From: an uncultured Clostridia bacterium
GTDB taxonomy: Bacteria; Bacillota; Clostridia; Christensenellales; Aristaeellaceae
Direction of reading: 5' to 3'
NCBI GenBank assembly: GCA_937886445.1
Contig: CALGBY010000134.1
Location: 62,001-126,000 of the forward strand
DNA length: 64,000 bases
In this document: piece after piece, positions 42,441-51,542 of the stretch
Layout: every line of letters starts with the position of its first letter
Numbering within the stretch: the stretch's first letter is position 1
Notes under the pieces: model-generated
What the model saw: the letters and a program-made list of their open reading frames with translations, nothing else
Database searches by the model: none
What the model was told of the DNA's origin: nothing
Position numbers and translations under genes: made by a program

Positions 42441-42469
42441 TGCAAACACGCGGAAAACAGTGTAAAATA
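42441..42469 (+). promoter_or_regulatory. Promoter of the secreted MBL hydrolase
   Basis: TTGCAA (42441-42446), 17 bp, TAAAAT (42464-42469). Confidence 0.55.
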
Positions 42470-42525
42470 GCAGATGAAAGAACAGAGATATCGCGCTGCC
42501 GGCTGTCCTGAAAGGAGAAAACACA

Positions 42526-43206
42526 ATGAAGAAAACGGTATCCATGCTGCTTGCTCTGCTGCTTTTGACGGTCAGCCTGTTTGCTGCGGCAGAAGGAGAG
42601 GCTGCGGGCGTACGCGTCCTTGTGCAGGGGCATGCCAGCCTGCGCGTTACCACTCCGGAGGGAAGGATCATCTATATCGATCCCTACACGGGCGAGGGGT
42701 ATGACCTTCCGGCGGATCTGATCCTGATCACCCACGGTCATTCAGACCATAACGCGCAGTACAAGGTGAAAAACCGTGCCGAGGGCTGCCGCATCATTAC
42801 GCAAAAGGAAGCGCTGGCGGAGGGCATCCATCAAACCTTTGATCTGGGATATGTCACGGTGGAGGCGGTGGAAGCCGGAAACAACAAAAACCACAGCCTG
42901 AACAGCTGTGTGGGCTATGTGCTTACCTTCTCAAACGGAAGCACCCTGTATGTATCGGGAGATACCTCCGCTACGGAGCAGATGGCGCAGCTGGCCGAAA
43001 GGCACCTGGACGCTGCGTTTTTCTGCTGTGACGGTACATACAACATGGGGCTGGAGGAAGCTCTGCAGTGCGCTCAGCTGGTGGGCGCGCGGGTATCCAT
43101 CCCTTATCATGAAACGCTCCTGCGTGCCGACGCGGAAAGGAAGGGCATCACCCTTCCCGATGGCATCCTGATCGTGCAGGCAGGGGAGGAATATATCATC
43201 GAATAA
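42526..43206 (+). CDS. Secreted MBL-fold metal-dependent hydrolase (UlaG-like)
   Basis: A 226-residue protein. Residues 1-22 are a signal peptide (LLALLLLTVSLFAAAEG). The metallo-beta-lactamase motif ITHGHSDHN lies near residue 70, followed by later ligands in YVSGDTSATEQ and the last His in IPYHETLL. This is the compact UlaG/YycJ-like form. It starts with RBS AAAGGAG. The following secreted PIG-L protein, 52 bp on, may share its role outside the cell. Substrate unknown. Confidence 0.85.
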   Translation: MKKTVSMLLALLLLTVSLFAAAEGEAAGVRVLVQGHASLRVTTPEGRIIYIDPYTGEGYDLPADLILITHGHSDHNAQYKVKNRAEGCRIITQKEALAEGIHQTFDLGYVTVEAVEAGNNKNHSLNSCVGYVLTFSNGSTLYVSGDTSATEQMAQLAERHLDAAFFCCDGTYNMGLEEALQCAQLVGARVSIPYHETLLRADAERKGITLPDGILIVQAGEEYIIE

Positions 43207-43258
43207 TACGGCCTTCGGTCACAGACCGAAGGGACGCTGCAGAAACGGAGAACACGCT

Positions 43259-44989
43259 ATGCTTTATCATTCAGCCCGCCGCGCGCGGGGAAAAAAGGTC
43301 CTGCTGACGGCGGTCGCCCTGCTTTTCATGCTGCTTTCCGGCGGAACCGCCACGGCGGAGGAGCAGCCCCTTTCCTTCCGACAGATGGCGCAGCCCGAAA
43401 AGGGTGCGGTGCCCGTCTATGAAGAACGCAGCACAAAAAGCCGGGAGATCGCCCGGCTGGAAAAGGGGCAGCAGTGTGAGGTGATCGGCACGGCGGATCC
43501 CTATTATCTGGTGCGCGTGGGGGATCAGACGGGCTACGCGTCACAAAGCAGGCTGACGGTTCAAACGGTGCAGGCGGATGTGCCCGAGGCCCTCTGCGAC
43601 ACCGTGTCGCTGCTTACCGCCACGCCCGGACGCCATGAGGAATACCTGCTGCTGCAGGGCACCTTTACCGCGGATGAGCCGCTGGAGACCCTTTTCATTT
43701 ACATATGGGATGAAAGGCAGCAGAAGATCGAGCATACCTATGTGAAGGATCTGGATACTCCCGCCGCGGAGGTGGATGCTTCCGTTCTGCAAAAGGCGTT
43801 TCCGCTGTGCAAGTATGACGGCGGAAGAAAAGAGCTTGTGGTCGAAGGCTGCACGGCGGGGGAGACCGTGGTGCTGTACCGCTCGCCGGTCTACATGTTC
43901 GGCGAACTGAAGGAGCCGGTGCATGTTACGGGTAAATGCCGCGGATTGCCGCAATCGGTAACGGATGAGCAGGTCAGCACGGCCTGGATCCCGAAGAAAT
44001 CGGAGCCTTCGCTCACTGTCACGATCCCGGAGCAGGTGAATGCTGCCCTGATGACGCTGGAATGGCGTGATCTGCCCGAATCCTTTACCGTGGAGCTGAC
44101 AGACGAAAACGGACAGGTGATTCAAAAAACAGAAAAGAAAAATGTGTTTTATATGGAATCCGTTCCCCTGACCAGCCGGGTGCGGAAGGCCGTGATCACT
44201 CCCGCGGGAGAAAATGCCGCGCTGGCTGGTGTGCGGGTATACCGCGAAAACTATCCCGCGCATGATGTGCAGGAATGGCAGCCCCTTCCGGACAAGATCG
44301 ATATCCTGCTGGTTTCCACCCATCAGGATGATGAGTTCCTTTTCTTCGGGGGAAGCATTCCGTATTATGCCGCCCGGCAGGATGTGACCATCGGTGTTCT
44401 CTATATGGCGGATTGCGGCCGGTACAGGTACCGGGAGGCGCTGAACGGGCTGTGGAGCGCGGGGCTGAGGCATTATCCCGTCTTTTTGGGTCTGGAGGAC
44501 TACTATACCACCAGCATCGATCAGGCACGCGCCCTGTGGCGGAATGATGATCCCGAAAAGCTGCTTGTGCGGGTGATACGGCAATATAAGCCGGAGGTGA
44601 TCCTCTGTCAGGATCTGAACGGCGAATACGGCCACGGCCAGCACAAATACACCGCACAGCTGGTAACGGAGGCCTTCTCTCTGGCGGCGGATGAGGCGTA
44701 TGATCCGCAGTCTGCCGGGGAGCTTGGCACCTGGCAGATCAAAAAATGCTATGTTCATCTTTATGAGGAAAACCAGATCAGGATGGACTGGAATGTGCCT
44801 CTGGATGATGCCGGCGTGATCACCCCCATGTTTCTTGCATGGGAGGGGTATGATAAAAGCAAATCCCAGATCGCCGCTTTCAGCATGGAACGGGACGGCG
44901 TGCAGTATGATAATACCCTGTTCGGGCTTTACCGGTCCACGGTGGGGCCGGATACCCTGAAGAACGATTTTTTAGAAAATGTTCGATAA
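43259..44989 (+). CDS. Exported SH3b-PIG-L deacetylase family protein
   Basis: A 576-residue exported protein. Residues 1-34 form a signal peptide with a basic start (RRARGKKVLL). An SH3b-like wall-binding module follows (GAVPVYEERSTKSREIARLE, about 47-102). A middle beta-rich region (about 105-345) precedes a PIG-L domain from residue 350: LLVSTHQDDEFLFFGG is the metal-site motif, with Gln in place of the common Pro of HPDDE, and later QDLNGEYGHGQHKYTAQL supplies the third ligand. The family removes acetyl groups from N-acetylglucosamine-type sugars, so it may modify wall or glycan polymers. It is preceded by a short hairpin (CTTCGGTC/GACCGAAG, 43212-43231). Confidence 0.82.
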   Translation: MLYHSARRARGKKVLLTAVALLFMLLSGGTATAEEQPLSFRQMAQPEKGAVPVYEERSTKSREIARLEKGQQCEVIGTADPYYLVRVGDQTGYASQSRLTVQTVQADVPEALCDTVSLLTATPGRHEEYLLLQGTFTADEPLETLFIYIWDERQQKIEHTYVKDLDTPAAEVDASVLQKAFPLCKYDGGRKELVVEGCTAGETVVLYRSPVYMFGELKEPVHVTGKCRGLPQSVTDEQVSTAWIPKKSEPSLTVTIPEQVNAALMTLEWRDLPESFTVELTDENGQVIQKTEKKNVFYMESVPLTSRVRKAVITPAGENAALAGVRVYRENYPAHDVQEWQPLPDKIDILLVSTHQDDEFLFFGGSIPYYAARQDVTIGVLYMADCGRYRYREALNGLWSAGLRHYPVFLGLEDYYTTSIDQARALWRNDDPEKLLVRVIRQYKPEVILCQDLNGEYGHGQHKYTAQLVTEAFSLAADEAYDPQSAGELGTWQIKKCYVHLYEENQIRMDWNVPLDDAGVITPMFLAWEGYDKSKSQIAAFSMERDGVQYDNTLFGLYRSTVGPDTLKNDFLENVR

Positions 44990-45069
44990 ACTGTGATCGC
45001 CTTTATTCCGTCCTGTTTGTTTCAGAGAATGACGCGCCGCAAAAGGGTGAATGAAAGGAGAGTTTGCCA

Positions 45070-45222
45070 ATGAATGTTGCGGTGATTATCCTGAGTGCTA
45101 TATTCCTCTTCCTTGTTTTTGTCGTTGGTTCAAAGGTAGATGATGAGTGGTATCCGAAATGGAGAAAGAAGTATATGCAAAAGCTGATCGACGAGTATGA
45201 AAAGGATGGAAGCTATGAGTGA
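45070..45222 (+). CDS. Small membrane protein (50 aa)
   Basis: A 50-residue protein: a hydrophobic helix at residues 2-19 (VAVIILSAIFLFLVFVVG) and then a charged tail ending KLIDEYEKDGSYE. ATG 45070 follows GAAAGGAGAG. Its stop overlaps the start of the next gene by 8 bp, so the two are translated together. I recognise no family; with its partner it forms an uncharacterised two-gene membrane unit near the CRISPR locus. Confidence 0.65.
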   Translation: MNVAVIILSAIFLFLVFVVGSKVDDEWYPKWRKKYMQKLIDEYEKDGSYE

Positions 45223-46018
45223 TTTTGTATATCTTCTTCATTTAGTCATCGGAATACCGGTTGTAATGGCGGCCGGACTGTCTGTCATTGCTCTTCTCGT
45301 CATGTATGACCATTACTACAAGGACAAGGAACTGGTTAAGATGAGAAAGGGAAGATACGATAATGAGTACAGGATGTACTATCATTTCAAGCGGTTCTAT
45401 AAGGATAACGATTCTGTTATCGGAAACAGATACGCCACGGATATGGATTGGAAATGCGCGTCTTGGTGTACTAATTTTGATTATCTGATGGAGATCACCG
45501 ACAGTTCGCATCTGCGGGCGCTCAGATCGTGGTATGAGTTCCGCAAGGTCTATGAGGATCCGACCGGTGAATATCCCACCATCAGCGGAGACGAGCGGCT
45601 TGAACGCCTGTATTACGGATTGGAAACCGTAGAGCAGACGATCCTGAAGGATATAACGAATGTGCGGTTCGGCATCAGAAAGGTCGGCAAGAATTGGCGG
45701 GATGATACCGATCTGAAGAAATGGTGCAACGGAGCGGGAGAAAGACGCATCATCATCAGTCACGGAAACAACCGATATATCGGCATCGAGGGGATATATC
45801 TGCGGGCGTACTCAATAAACAGCAGAGAGATGTGTACTGTCTGGTTCAGCAAGGGTTTGAAGCTCGCGCTGAACAAAGCCTGCGCTCCGTGTTCCTATAC
45901 CAAGATGTTCACGGCTTATCTGGATCATTCGCACGGCGATATCATCGTTCCGTATAACAACCAGCAGTTTCCTGTGAACGCGCTGAATAATGAGGAAATC
46001 CACATTCGCATAGATTGA
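45215..46018 (+). CDS. Hypothetical membrane-anchored protein (267 aa)
   Basis: No family recognised. Start ATG 45215 overlaps the small upstream gene and has GAAAAGGATGG before it. One helix near residues 7-30 (IGIPVVMAAGLSVIALLVMY) anchors it, followed by a soluble domain with many Tyr, Trp and charged residues, such as MYYHFKRFYKDNDSVIGNRY and FDYLMEITDSSHLRALRSWY. The C-terminal part looks beta-rich with two Cys (NKACAPCSYTKM). There is no nuclease or hydrolase motif. It is the last gene before the type II-A locus. Membrane-anchored unknowns at such sites can be defence effectors, but nothing here proves that. Confidence 0.6.
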   Translation: MSDFVYLLHLVIGIPVVMAAGLSVIALLVMYDHYYKDKELVKMRKGRYDNEYRMYYHFKRFYKDNDSVIGNRYATDMDWKCASWCTNFDYLMEITDSSHLRALRSWYEFRKVYEDPTGEYPTISGDERLERLYYGLETVEQTILKDITNVRFGIRKVGKNWRDDTDLKKWCNGAGERRIIISHGNNRYIGIEGIYLRAYSINSREMCTVWFSKGLKLALNKACAPCSYTKMFTAYLDHSHGDIIVPYNNQQFPVNALNNEEIHIRID

Positions 46019-46090
46019 GCGTCTCTTTATCAATATTTACAGGATTATTTGAAAAGCGTAATTCTGATATATGGGAGGAATATCTATTAT

Positions 46091-46147
46091 ATGAATAAGG
46101 AAGATTTTTTCGGCCTAATATGTGATCATTGCTCATCATCAGTATAA
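46091..46147 (+). CDS. Possible 18-residue peptide
   Basis: ATG 46091 follows GGGAGGAA at good distance and opens MNKEDFFGLICDHCSSSV before TAA. It may be a truncated gene start. The rest of 46019-46428 shows no gene; it has one imperfect hairpin (ATACCATCCT/AGGATGGGTAT, 46250-46281). Confidence 0.25.
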   Translation: MNKEDFFGLICDHCSSSV

Positions 46148-46428
46148 GCCGTCATAGCTTTACTATCAGCTCGTGGATTCCTTATTGAAAATAAGGGAGG
46201 CCGATTTATTTGTTCGGATAATTCACACAAAAGCGATCCACATGAATTAAATACCATCCTCTCTTCAATCAGGATGGGTATCTGTCCCTTATGTTTCAGA
46301 ATATGCGGTTCTGACACAGTCAAAAACCGCGTCGAATGCCGCATGATGAGACCGGCGGGAAAAATCATGCCGAAGAGGAACAAAATGTTTACAAATGCGA
46401 AAAAGCAGGATTGTTTTCTTGTCTTTGC

Positions 46429-46457
46429 TTGACATACATGAAAAAATAATATAAAAT
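46429..46457 (+). promoter_or_regulatory. Consensus promoter reading toward cas9, through the tracrRNA gene
   Basis: Exact TTGACA (46429-46434), 17 bp, TAAAAT (46452-46457). A transcript would start near 46464 and cover the tracrRNA gene in antisense before reaching cas9, giving a 5' UTR of about 140 nt. It overlaps the tracrRNA terminator. Confidence 0.6.
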
Positions 46458-46569
46458 AAAAGCCCATGAAGGGCTTTCATAAGCACACACTGTGCTGGTC
46501 GGTCACCCGACGGTTTGAGAAAACTTTTATTTGAACGCGTAGTGTAATCACATAGGGGTCTGTGATCAC
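46452..46569 (-). ncRNA. tracrRNA of the type II-A system
   Basis: On the minus strand the 5' part carries an anti-repeat: GATTACACTAC pairs with GTAGTGTAATC of the CRISPR repeat, AGACCCCTA with TAGGGGTCT, and TCAAAT with GTTTGA, with a GA/GCGU bulge between lower and upper stems as in Streptococcus Cas9 guides. Then come GUUU-UCUC-AAAC (nexus-like), GUCGG-GUGA-CCGAC, AGCACA-GUG-UGUGCU and the terminator AAAGCCC-UUCA-GGGCUUU followed by a U-rich run. The 5' end can also fold on itself (UGUGAUCACA with UGUGAUUACA). Start placed near 46569 from the promoter. Confidence 0.9.
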
Positions 46570-46575
46570 AATAAC

Positions 46576-46604
46576 AGTGTATCAAACTCAAAAGGAGTTG
46601 TCAA
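46576..46604 (-). promoter_or_regulatory. tracrRNA promoter
   Basis: On the minus strand TTGACA (46604-46599), 17 bp, TACACT (46581-46576). Its -35 box overlaps the cas9 RBS to start codon spacing, so RNA polymerase binding here could compete with cas9 translation or transcription elongation. Confidence 0.7.
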
Positions 46605-46605
46605 T

Positions 46606-49600
46606 ATGGAAAAAAGTAAAAATTCTTACTATCTTGGTCTGGATATCGGAACGGACAGTGTTGGCTATGCCGTAACAGATGAGAGTTACGATTTGAAGAA
46701 GTTCCACGGCGAACCCGCCTGGGGCGTCACGCTGTTTGACGCGGCGCAGCTTTGCGCTGAAAGGCGCGGCTTCCGTACCGGTCGCCGCCGCTTGGACAGA
46801 CGGCAGCAGCGTGTACGCCTGATCCGTGAGCTTTTTGCAAAAGAGATCGCGAAAACAGATGAGGTGTTTTTCCGCCGAATGGATGCTTCCGCACTGCTGG
46901 AAGAGGATTGCGGTTTCACAGCCACTCTTTTTGATGATGATAACTACACGGATGCCGATTATCACCGTGAGTATCCCACCATCCATCATCTGATCGCCGA
47001 TCTGATGCATTCCGACCGCCCGCATGATGTGCGTCTGGTATATCTTGCGTGCGCGTGGCTGGTAGCGCACAGAGGACATTTTCTTTCTGATGTCAGCTTG
47101 AACAATGTTGCAGGGCTTACGGATTTTAGTGTGGTGTGGTCTCGCTTTACGGATTATCTTGCCCGTGAAGAAGGGGAACTGCCCTGGCAGAATGTTGATG
47201 TGGTGGCTGTTTCCGAAGTGCTGCGCCGCCGTTCCGGCGTAAACGCGCGCTATAAGGAGCTTTCTGCCCTGTTGTTTGCCGGTGCCAAGCCGCCTAAGGA
47301 GAGCGAGAATTTCCGTCTGAACTGCGAATGTTTGCTGAAACTGATTTGCGGCGGAAAGGTACAGGCCAACGCGCTTTTCAATACGGAGAGCTATGAAGAT
47401 ATCTCTTCCTTCTCTCTCGGAGACAGTGATGAAGCGCTGGATGCCCTTTATGCCCAGCTCGGTGATGACGCGGAGCCTGTACGCCTGATGAAGGGGATCT
47501 ATGACTGGGCCCTTCTCGTTGATATACTGAACGGGCAGGATGCTATTTCCGATGCCAAGGTAAAGGTATATGAACAGCATGCACAGGATTTGAAAACGCT
47601 TAAATACATCCTGCACAAATATGCATCCAAAGCGCAGTTTGCGTCTGTTTTCCGTGATATGGGCAAGGATAACTATGCGGCCTATACCGGTCATGTAAAG
47701 CTCAGCCAGAAAAAAGACCTGAAGCGCAAGGGAAAAGCGGATGTTTCCAAATTTATTCTGAAAGCGCTGGACGGGATCAAGCCGGAAGCGGAGGATGAAG
47801 CGCTTTTTGCGGATATGACGGAGCGCCTGCATGACAACCGCTTTTTGCCCAAGCAGCGTGATACCGATAACCGCGTCATTCCCTATCAGTTGTACTGGCA
47901 TGAACTGAACACACTGCTGAAAAACGCGGAACATTATCTCCCGTTCCTTGCTGAAAAGGATGAGAGCGGTCTTTCCGTAAGCGAAAAGATCCTTTCTGTG
48001 TTCACATTCCGCGTCCCGTATTATGTAGGGCCGCTTGTCAACCGTGAAAACAAACACGCGTGGATCGTGCGCAAAGCGGAAGGGCGCATCCTGCCGTGGA
48101 ACTTTGATGAACTGGTGGATAAAGACCGGTGCGAAGAAGAATTTATTCGCCGTATGACAAACCGCTGCACCTATATTCCCTATGCGGATGTGTTGCCGAA
48201 GGAATCTCTGCTTTACCATCGCTTTACGGTATTGAATGAGATCAACAACCTGAAGGTGGATGGCGAAGGGATCTCCGTGGCTGCCAAGCAGCAGATATTT
48301 ACTGGTCTTTATGAACAGCGCAGAAAAGTGACCCGAAAAGCGCTTGAAAACTTCATGCTCAGCAACGGGATCATGACCAAAGGCCAGACCGTGAGCGGTG
48401 TGGATGAAGCGCTGCACAGCGATCTCAGATCATGGCATGATTTCCGCCGTTTGCTTACAGCAGGTCTGCTTACAGAGGAACAGGCGGAACAAATCATTGA
48501 GCATATCACCGTTACGGAAGACAGGAGCCGTCTGAAGCTTTATCTCAGCAGGCAGTACCCGCAATTGGATGAAAAAGATATCCATTATCTTTCTTCGCTT
48601 GGGTATAAAGACTTTGGCCGTCTTTCCGGCGAATTGCTTACAGGTATCACTGTGGATGGCCCGGATGGAAGCGACAGCATGACGGTGATGCGCGCCATGT
48701 GGGAAACCAACTGCAATCTGATGGAGCTTCTGAGCGAAAACTATGATTTTGCAGGGAAAATACAGGATATACAAAAAGAGTATTACGCAAGCCACGCTAC
48801 ATCCCTTGCGGAACGGTTGGATGAAATGTATGTATCCAATGCCGTAAAGCGTCCGGTGCTGCGCGCACTTGAGATCACAAAGGAAGTTACAAAGGCCTTT
48901 GGCGGCGCGCCTGAAAAGATATTTGTGGAAATGGCGCGCGGTGCAACGGAAGACCAGAAAAACAAGCGCACCAAAACGCGCCTGCAGCAGCTGAACGAGC
49001 TTTATTCAAAGTGCAAATGCGAGGATGTGCCCGCCCTGCAGGAGCAGCTTTCGGCAATGGGAGATACGGCGGATACCCGTCTGCAAAGTGACCGGCTGTT
49101 CCTCTACTATATGCAGCTTGGCCGCTGTATGTATACCGGACAGCCGATGGAGATATCGCTGATCGCCGGTGATACTTACAATATTGAGCATATCTACCCG
49201 CGCAAGCAGGTAAAGGATGACAGCATCATCAACAACGAGGTGCTGGTGCTTTCTTCCGTAAACGGCGAAAAGAGCGACCGGTATCCCATTGATGCAAGTA
49301 TCCGGGCAAAAATGACGCCTTTCTGGAATATGCTGCGCTCAAACGGCCTGCTGAGCGATGAAAAGTATCACCGCCTCACCCGTACCACCGGCTTTACAGA
49401 AGAAGAAAAGATGGGTTTCATTCAGTGCCAGCTTACCGAAACCACTCAGTCCACCAAGGCCGTGGCGGAGATCCTGAAGGAGCGCTACCCGGATACGCAT
49501 ATCGTATATGTAAAAGCGCGCCTTGCCAGCGAGCTGCGACAGTTTACCGGATGCCTAAAATCCCGTTTGTATAATGACCTGCACCATGCAAAGGATGCCT

Positions 49601-50673
49601 ATCTGAATATTGTGGCGGGCAATGTGTATGATATGAAATTCTCCCGCCGTTGGTTCAACATCAACAGCGAATACAGCGTAAAAACAGAAGTGCTGTTTAC
49701 ACAAAAGCTGGTGCTGGGCGGTAAGCTGATCTGGAAAGCGAAAATGCTGGACAAGGTGAAAAAATATATGGGCAAAAACAACGCTCATATGACCAAGTAT
49801 GCCTATTGCAAGCAGGGCGGGTATTTCGATCAGATGCCCGTCAAGGCAGCGCCCGGATTGATCCCGCGCAAAAGCGGTATGCCTACGGAAAAATACGGCG
49901 GCTACAATAAAGCGGCTATCAGCTTTTTTGTGCCGGTACACTATAAGGCAGGCAAAAAGGAAGATACCATTATTTTGCCAGTGGATCTGCTGAACAAAGA
50001 TCGGTTTTTGCGCGGCGGGGAGGAAGCAGTTGCTTACGCAGCCCAGCGTATTGAGCAGATCACCGGCAAACAGGCAACGGACATAACCTTCCCTATGGGT
50101 ACACGCGTGTGGAAAGTGAATACCATGCTGTCACTGGATGGATTTAAGGTAACGATAACCGGCAGTGCCAGTGGAGGAAGATGCATCATACCTACACCGT
50201 TTATGCCTTTTTCCGGTAATATAGCGGATGACTTCTATTTGAAAAAGCTGGAAATGTTGGTGGAAAAATACAAAAAGTATCCTTCCTATCAGTATAACGC
50301 GGAAAATGACAAGGTCACGGCAGAAGAAAATGTACGGCTGTATGAATTGTATGTTCAAAAACTGAGCAATACCGTGTATATGCATCGCCCAAATAATCCG
50401 CTTGAAACATTGAAAAAAGGTAAGGAAAAGTTTATTGCTCTTCCGATGGCGGAACAGGTGAAAGCATTGCTCAATATCCATGCTGTATTTTGCCGTGTTT
50501 CTTCCGGCTGTGATCTTTCCGCTGTTGGTGGTACGGCGCGTGCGGCCGCTACAGTGAGCTTCAGCAATACGGTGAGCAACTGGAAAAAGAATTATAAGGA
50601 TGTCCGCCTTATTGATATGTCTGCTTCCGGACTGTGGGAAAAGCAGAGTGAAAACCTGCTGGAGTTGCTGTGA
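46606..50673 (+). CDS. cas9: CRISPR-associated endonuclease Cas9 (type II-A)
   Basis: A 1355-residue RNA-guided double-strand nuclease. RuvC-I is YYLGLDIGTDSVGYAV with D13; the Arg-rich bridge helix GFRTGRRRLDRRQQRVR spans about 65-81; RuvC-II is EKIFVEMARG with E775; the HNH domain has NIEHIYPRKQ with H862; RuvC-III is NDLHHAKDAYLN with H994 and D997. All catalytic residues are present. The remaining C-terminus (about 1080-1355) should be the PAM-interacting domain, with no motif that predicts the PAM. RBS AAAGGAG, ATG 46606. The stop TGA overlaps the cas1 GTG. The presence of csn2 and the long recognition lobe place it in II-A. Confidence 0.97.
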   Translation: MEKSKNSYYLGLDIGTDSVGYAVTDESYDLKKFHGEPAWGVTLFDAAQLCAERRGFRTGRRRLDRRQQRVRLIRELFAKEIAKTDEVFFRRMDASALLEEDCGFTATLFDDDNYTDADYHREYPTIHHLIADLMHSDRPHDVRLVYLACAWLVAHRGHFLSDVSLNNVAGLTDFSVVWSRFTDYLAREEGELPWQNVDVVAVSEVLRRRSGVNARYKELSALLFAGAKPPKESENFRLNCECLLKLICGGKVQANALFNTESYEDISSFSLGDSDEALDALYAQLGDDAEPVRLMKGIYDWALLVDILNGQDAISDAKVKVYEQHAQDLKTLKYILHKYASKAQFASVFRDMGKDNYAAYTGHVKLSQKKDLKRKGKADVSKFILKALDGIKPEAEDEALFADMTERLHDNRFLPKQRDTDNRVIPYQLYWHELNTLLKNAEHYLPFLAEKDESGLSVSEKILSVFTFRVPYYVGPLVNRENKHAWIVRKAEGRILPWNFDELVDKDRCEEEFIRRMTNRCTYIPYADVLPKESLLYHRFTVLNEINNLKVDGEGISVAAKQQIFTGLYEQRRKVTRKALENFMLSNGIMTKGQTVSGVDEALHSDLRSWHDFRRLLTAGLLTEEQAEQIIEHITVTEDRSRLKLYLSRQYPQLDEKDIHYLSSLGYKDFGRLSGELLTGITVDGPDGSDSMTVMRAMWETNCNLMELLSENYDFAGKIQDIQKEYYASHATSLAERLDEMYVSNAVKRPVLRALEITKEVTKAFGGAPEKIFVEMARGATEDQKNKRTKTRLQQLNELYSKCKCEDVPALQEQLSAMGDTADTRLQSDRLFLYYMQLGRCMYTGQPMEISLIAGDTYNIEHIYPRKQVKDDSIINNEVLVLSSVNGEKSDRYPIDASIRAKMTPFWNMLRSNGLLSDEKYHRLTRTTGFTEEEKMGFIQCQLTETTQSTKAVAEILKERYPDTHIVYVKARLASELRQFTGCLKSRLYNDLHHAKDAYLNIVAGNVYDMKFSRRWFNINSEYSVKTEVLFTQKLVLGGKLIWKAKMLDKVKKYMGKNNAHMTKYAYCKQGGYFDQMPVKAAPGLIPRKSGMPTEKYGGYNKAAISFFVPVHYKAGKKEDTIILPVDLLNKDRFLRGGEEAVAYAAQRIEQITGKQATDITFPMGTRVWKVNTMLSLDGFKVTITGSASGGRCIIPTPFMPFSGNIADDFYLKKLEMLVEKYKKYPSYQYNAENDKVTAEENVRLYELYVQKLSNTVYMHRPNNPLETLKKGKEKFIALPMAEQVKALLNIHAVFCRVSSGCDLSAVGGTARAAATVSFSNTVSNWKKNYKDVRLIDMSASGLWEKQSENLLELL

Positions 50674-51542
50674 GCTGGCGGAATGTGATCATATCCACCC
50701 GGTGTAAGCTGGATTACAAAATGGGCTATCTGGTGATACGCGGAGAGGAAGTCAAACGCGTTTATCTGGATGAGATCGCCGTTCTGATGCTGGAAAACCC
50801 TGCTGTATCCCTTACCGGCTGCCTGGTAGAGGCACTTACCGAAAAAAAGATCAAGGTGATCTTTTGCGACAACGGGCGAAGCCCCACGGCGGAACTGGTG
50901 CCCTACCATGGCAGCCACGACAGTTCTTTGAAAATACGCAGGCAAATGGGCTGGGAGGAGCAAACCAAAGCATTTGCCTGGCAGCAGATCATCATTCGCA
51001 AGATCGGCAATCAGTGCGCGTTATTGCAGGAACTGAAAAAAGAGCGGGAATACCGCCTCCTGCAGGAATATATACAGCAGGTCGCTCCCAATGACGCTAC
51101 CAACAGAGAAGGTCATGCCGCCAAGGTGTATTTCAACGCTCTGTATGGTATGAAGTTCACCCGGGGAGCCGATCTGCCTGTAAACGCCGCCCTCAACTAT
51201 GGCTACAGTATTTTGCTTTCCGCGTTCAACCGGGAGGTGGCCCTCAATGGCTATCTTACGCAGATCGGCCTTTTTCACAACAACCGTTTCAACCATTTCA
51301 ATCTCAGCTGCGATCTGATGGAGCCTTTTCGGGATCTGATAGACCGTGAGGTATACCGTATGCAGCCAAAGCAATTTGGCAGGGAAGAAAAGCACGCGAT
51401 GTGGAACCTGTTCAGCACCGGTATCCTTTATCAGGGCAGCAGGCAGACAGTGCTGAATGCCGTAAAGCTGTATACCAAGCACACACTGGATTGTATTTCC
51501 GACGGTACGCCGGAAGCGATCGACTTTTATGAAAGAGAATGA
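50670..51542 (+). CDS. cas1: CRISPR adaptation integrase Cas1 (type II)
   Basis: A 290-residue Cas1, the metal-dependent integrase that inserts new spacers with Cas2. The N-terminal beta domain begins SWRNVIISTRCKLDY, the typical type II opening. The catalytic residues are the Glu in NREGHAAKVYF, the His in LFHNNRFNHFN and the acidic residue in DLMEPFRDLID. The start is GTG overlapping the cas9 stop (GTGA), so translation is coupled. Length and motifs are normal. Confidence 0.96.
   Translation: MSWRNVIISTRCKLDYKMGYLVIRGEEVKRVYLDEIAVLMLENPAVSLTGCLVEALTEKKIKVIFCDNGRSPTAELVPYHGSHDSSLKIRRQMGWEEQTKAFAWQQIIIRKIGNQCALLQELKKEREYRLLQEYIQQVAPNDATNREGHAAKVYFNALYGMKFTRGADLPVNAALNYGYSILLSAFNREVALNGYLTQIGLFHNNRFNHFNLSCDLMEPFRDLIDREVYRMQPKQFGREEKHAMWNLFSTGILYQGSRQTVLNAVKLYTKHTLDCISDGTPEAIDFYERE

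Noticed and set aside
46530..46570. Stray CRISPR repeat upstream of cas9 on the plus strand
   Set aside because: The repeat-like sequence is better explained as the antisense of the tracrRNA anti-repeat, because hairpins and a terminator follow on the minus strand.
46588..48417. 609-aa minus-strand ORF opposite cas9
   Set aside because: Shadow of cas9; no family features, and the opposite frame encodes RuvC-I and the bridge helix.
46606..50673. Type II-C assignment for the cas locus
   Set aside because: csn2 follows cas2, Cas9 is long and the array is on the cas strand with the leader next to csn2, which fits II-A.
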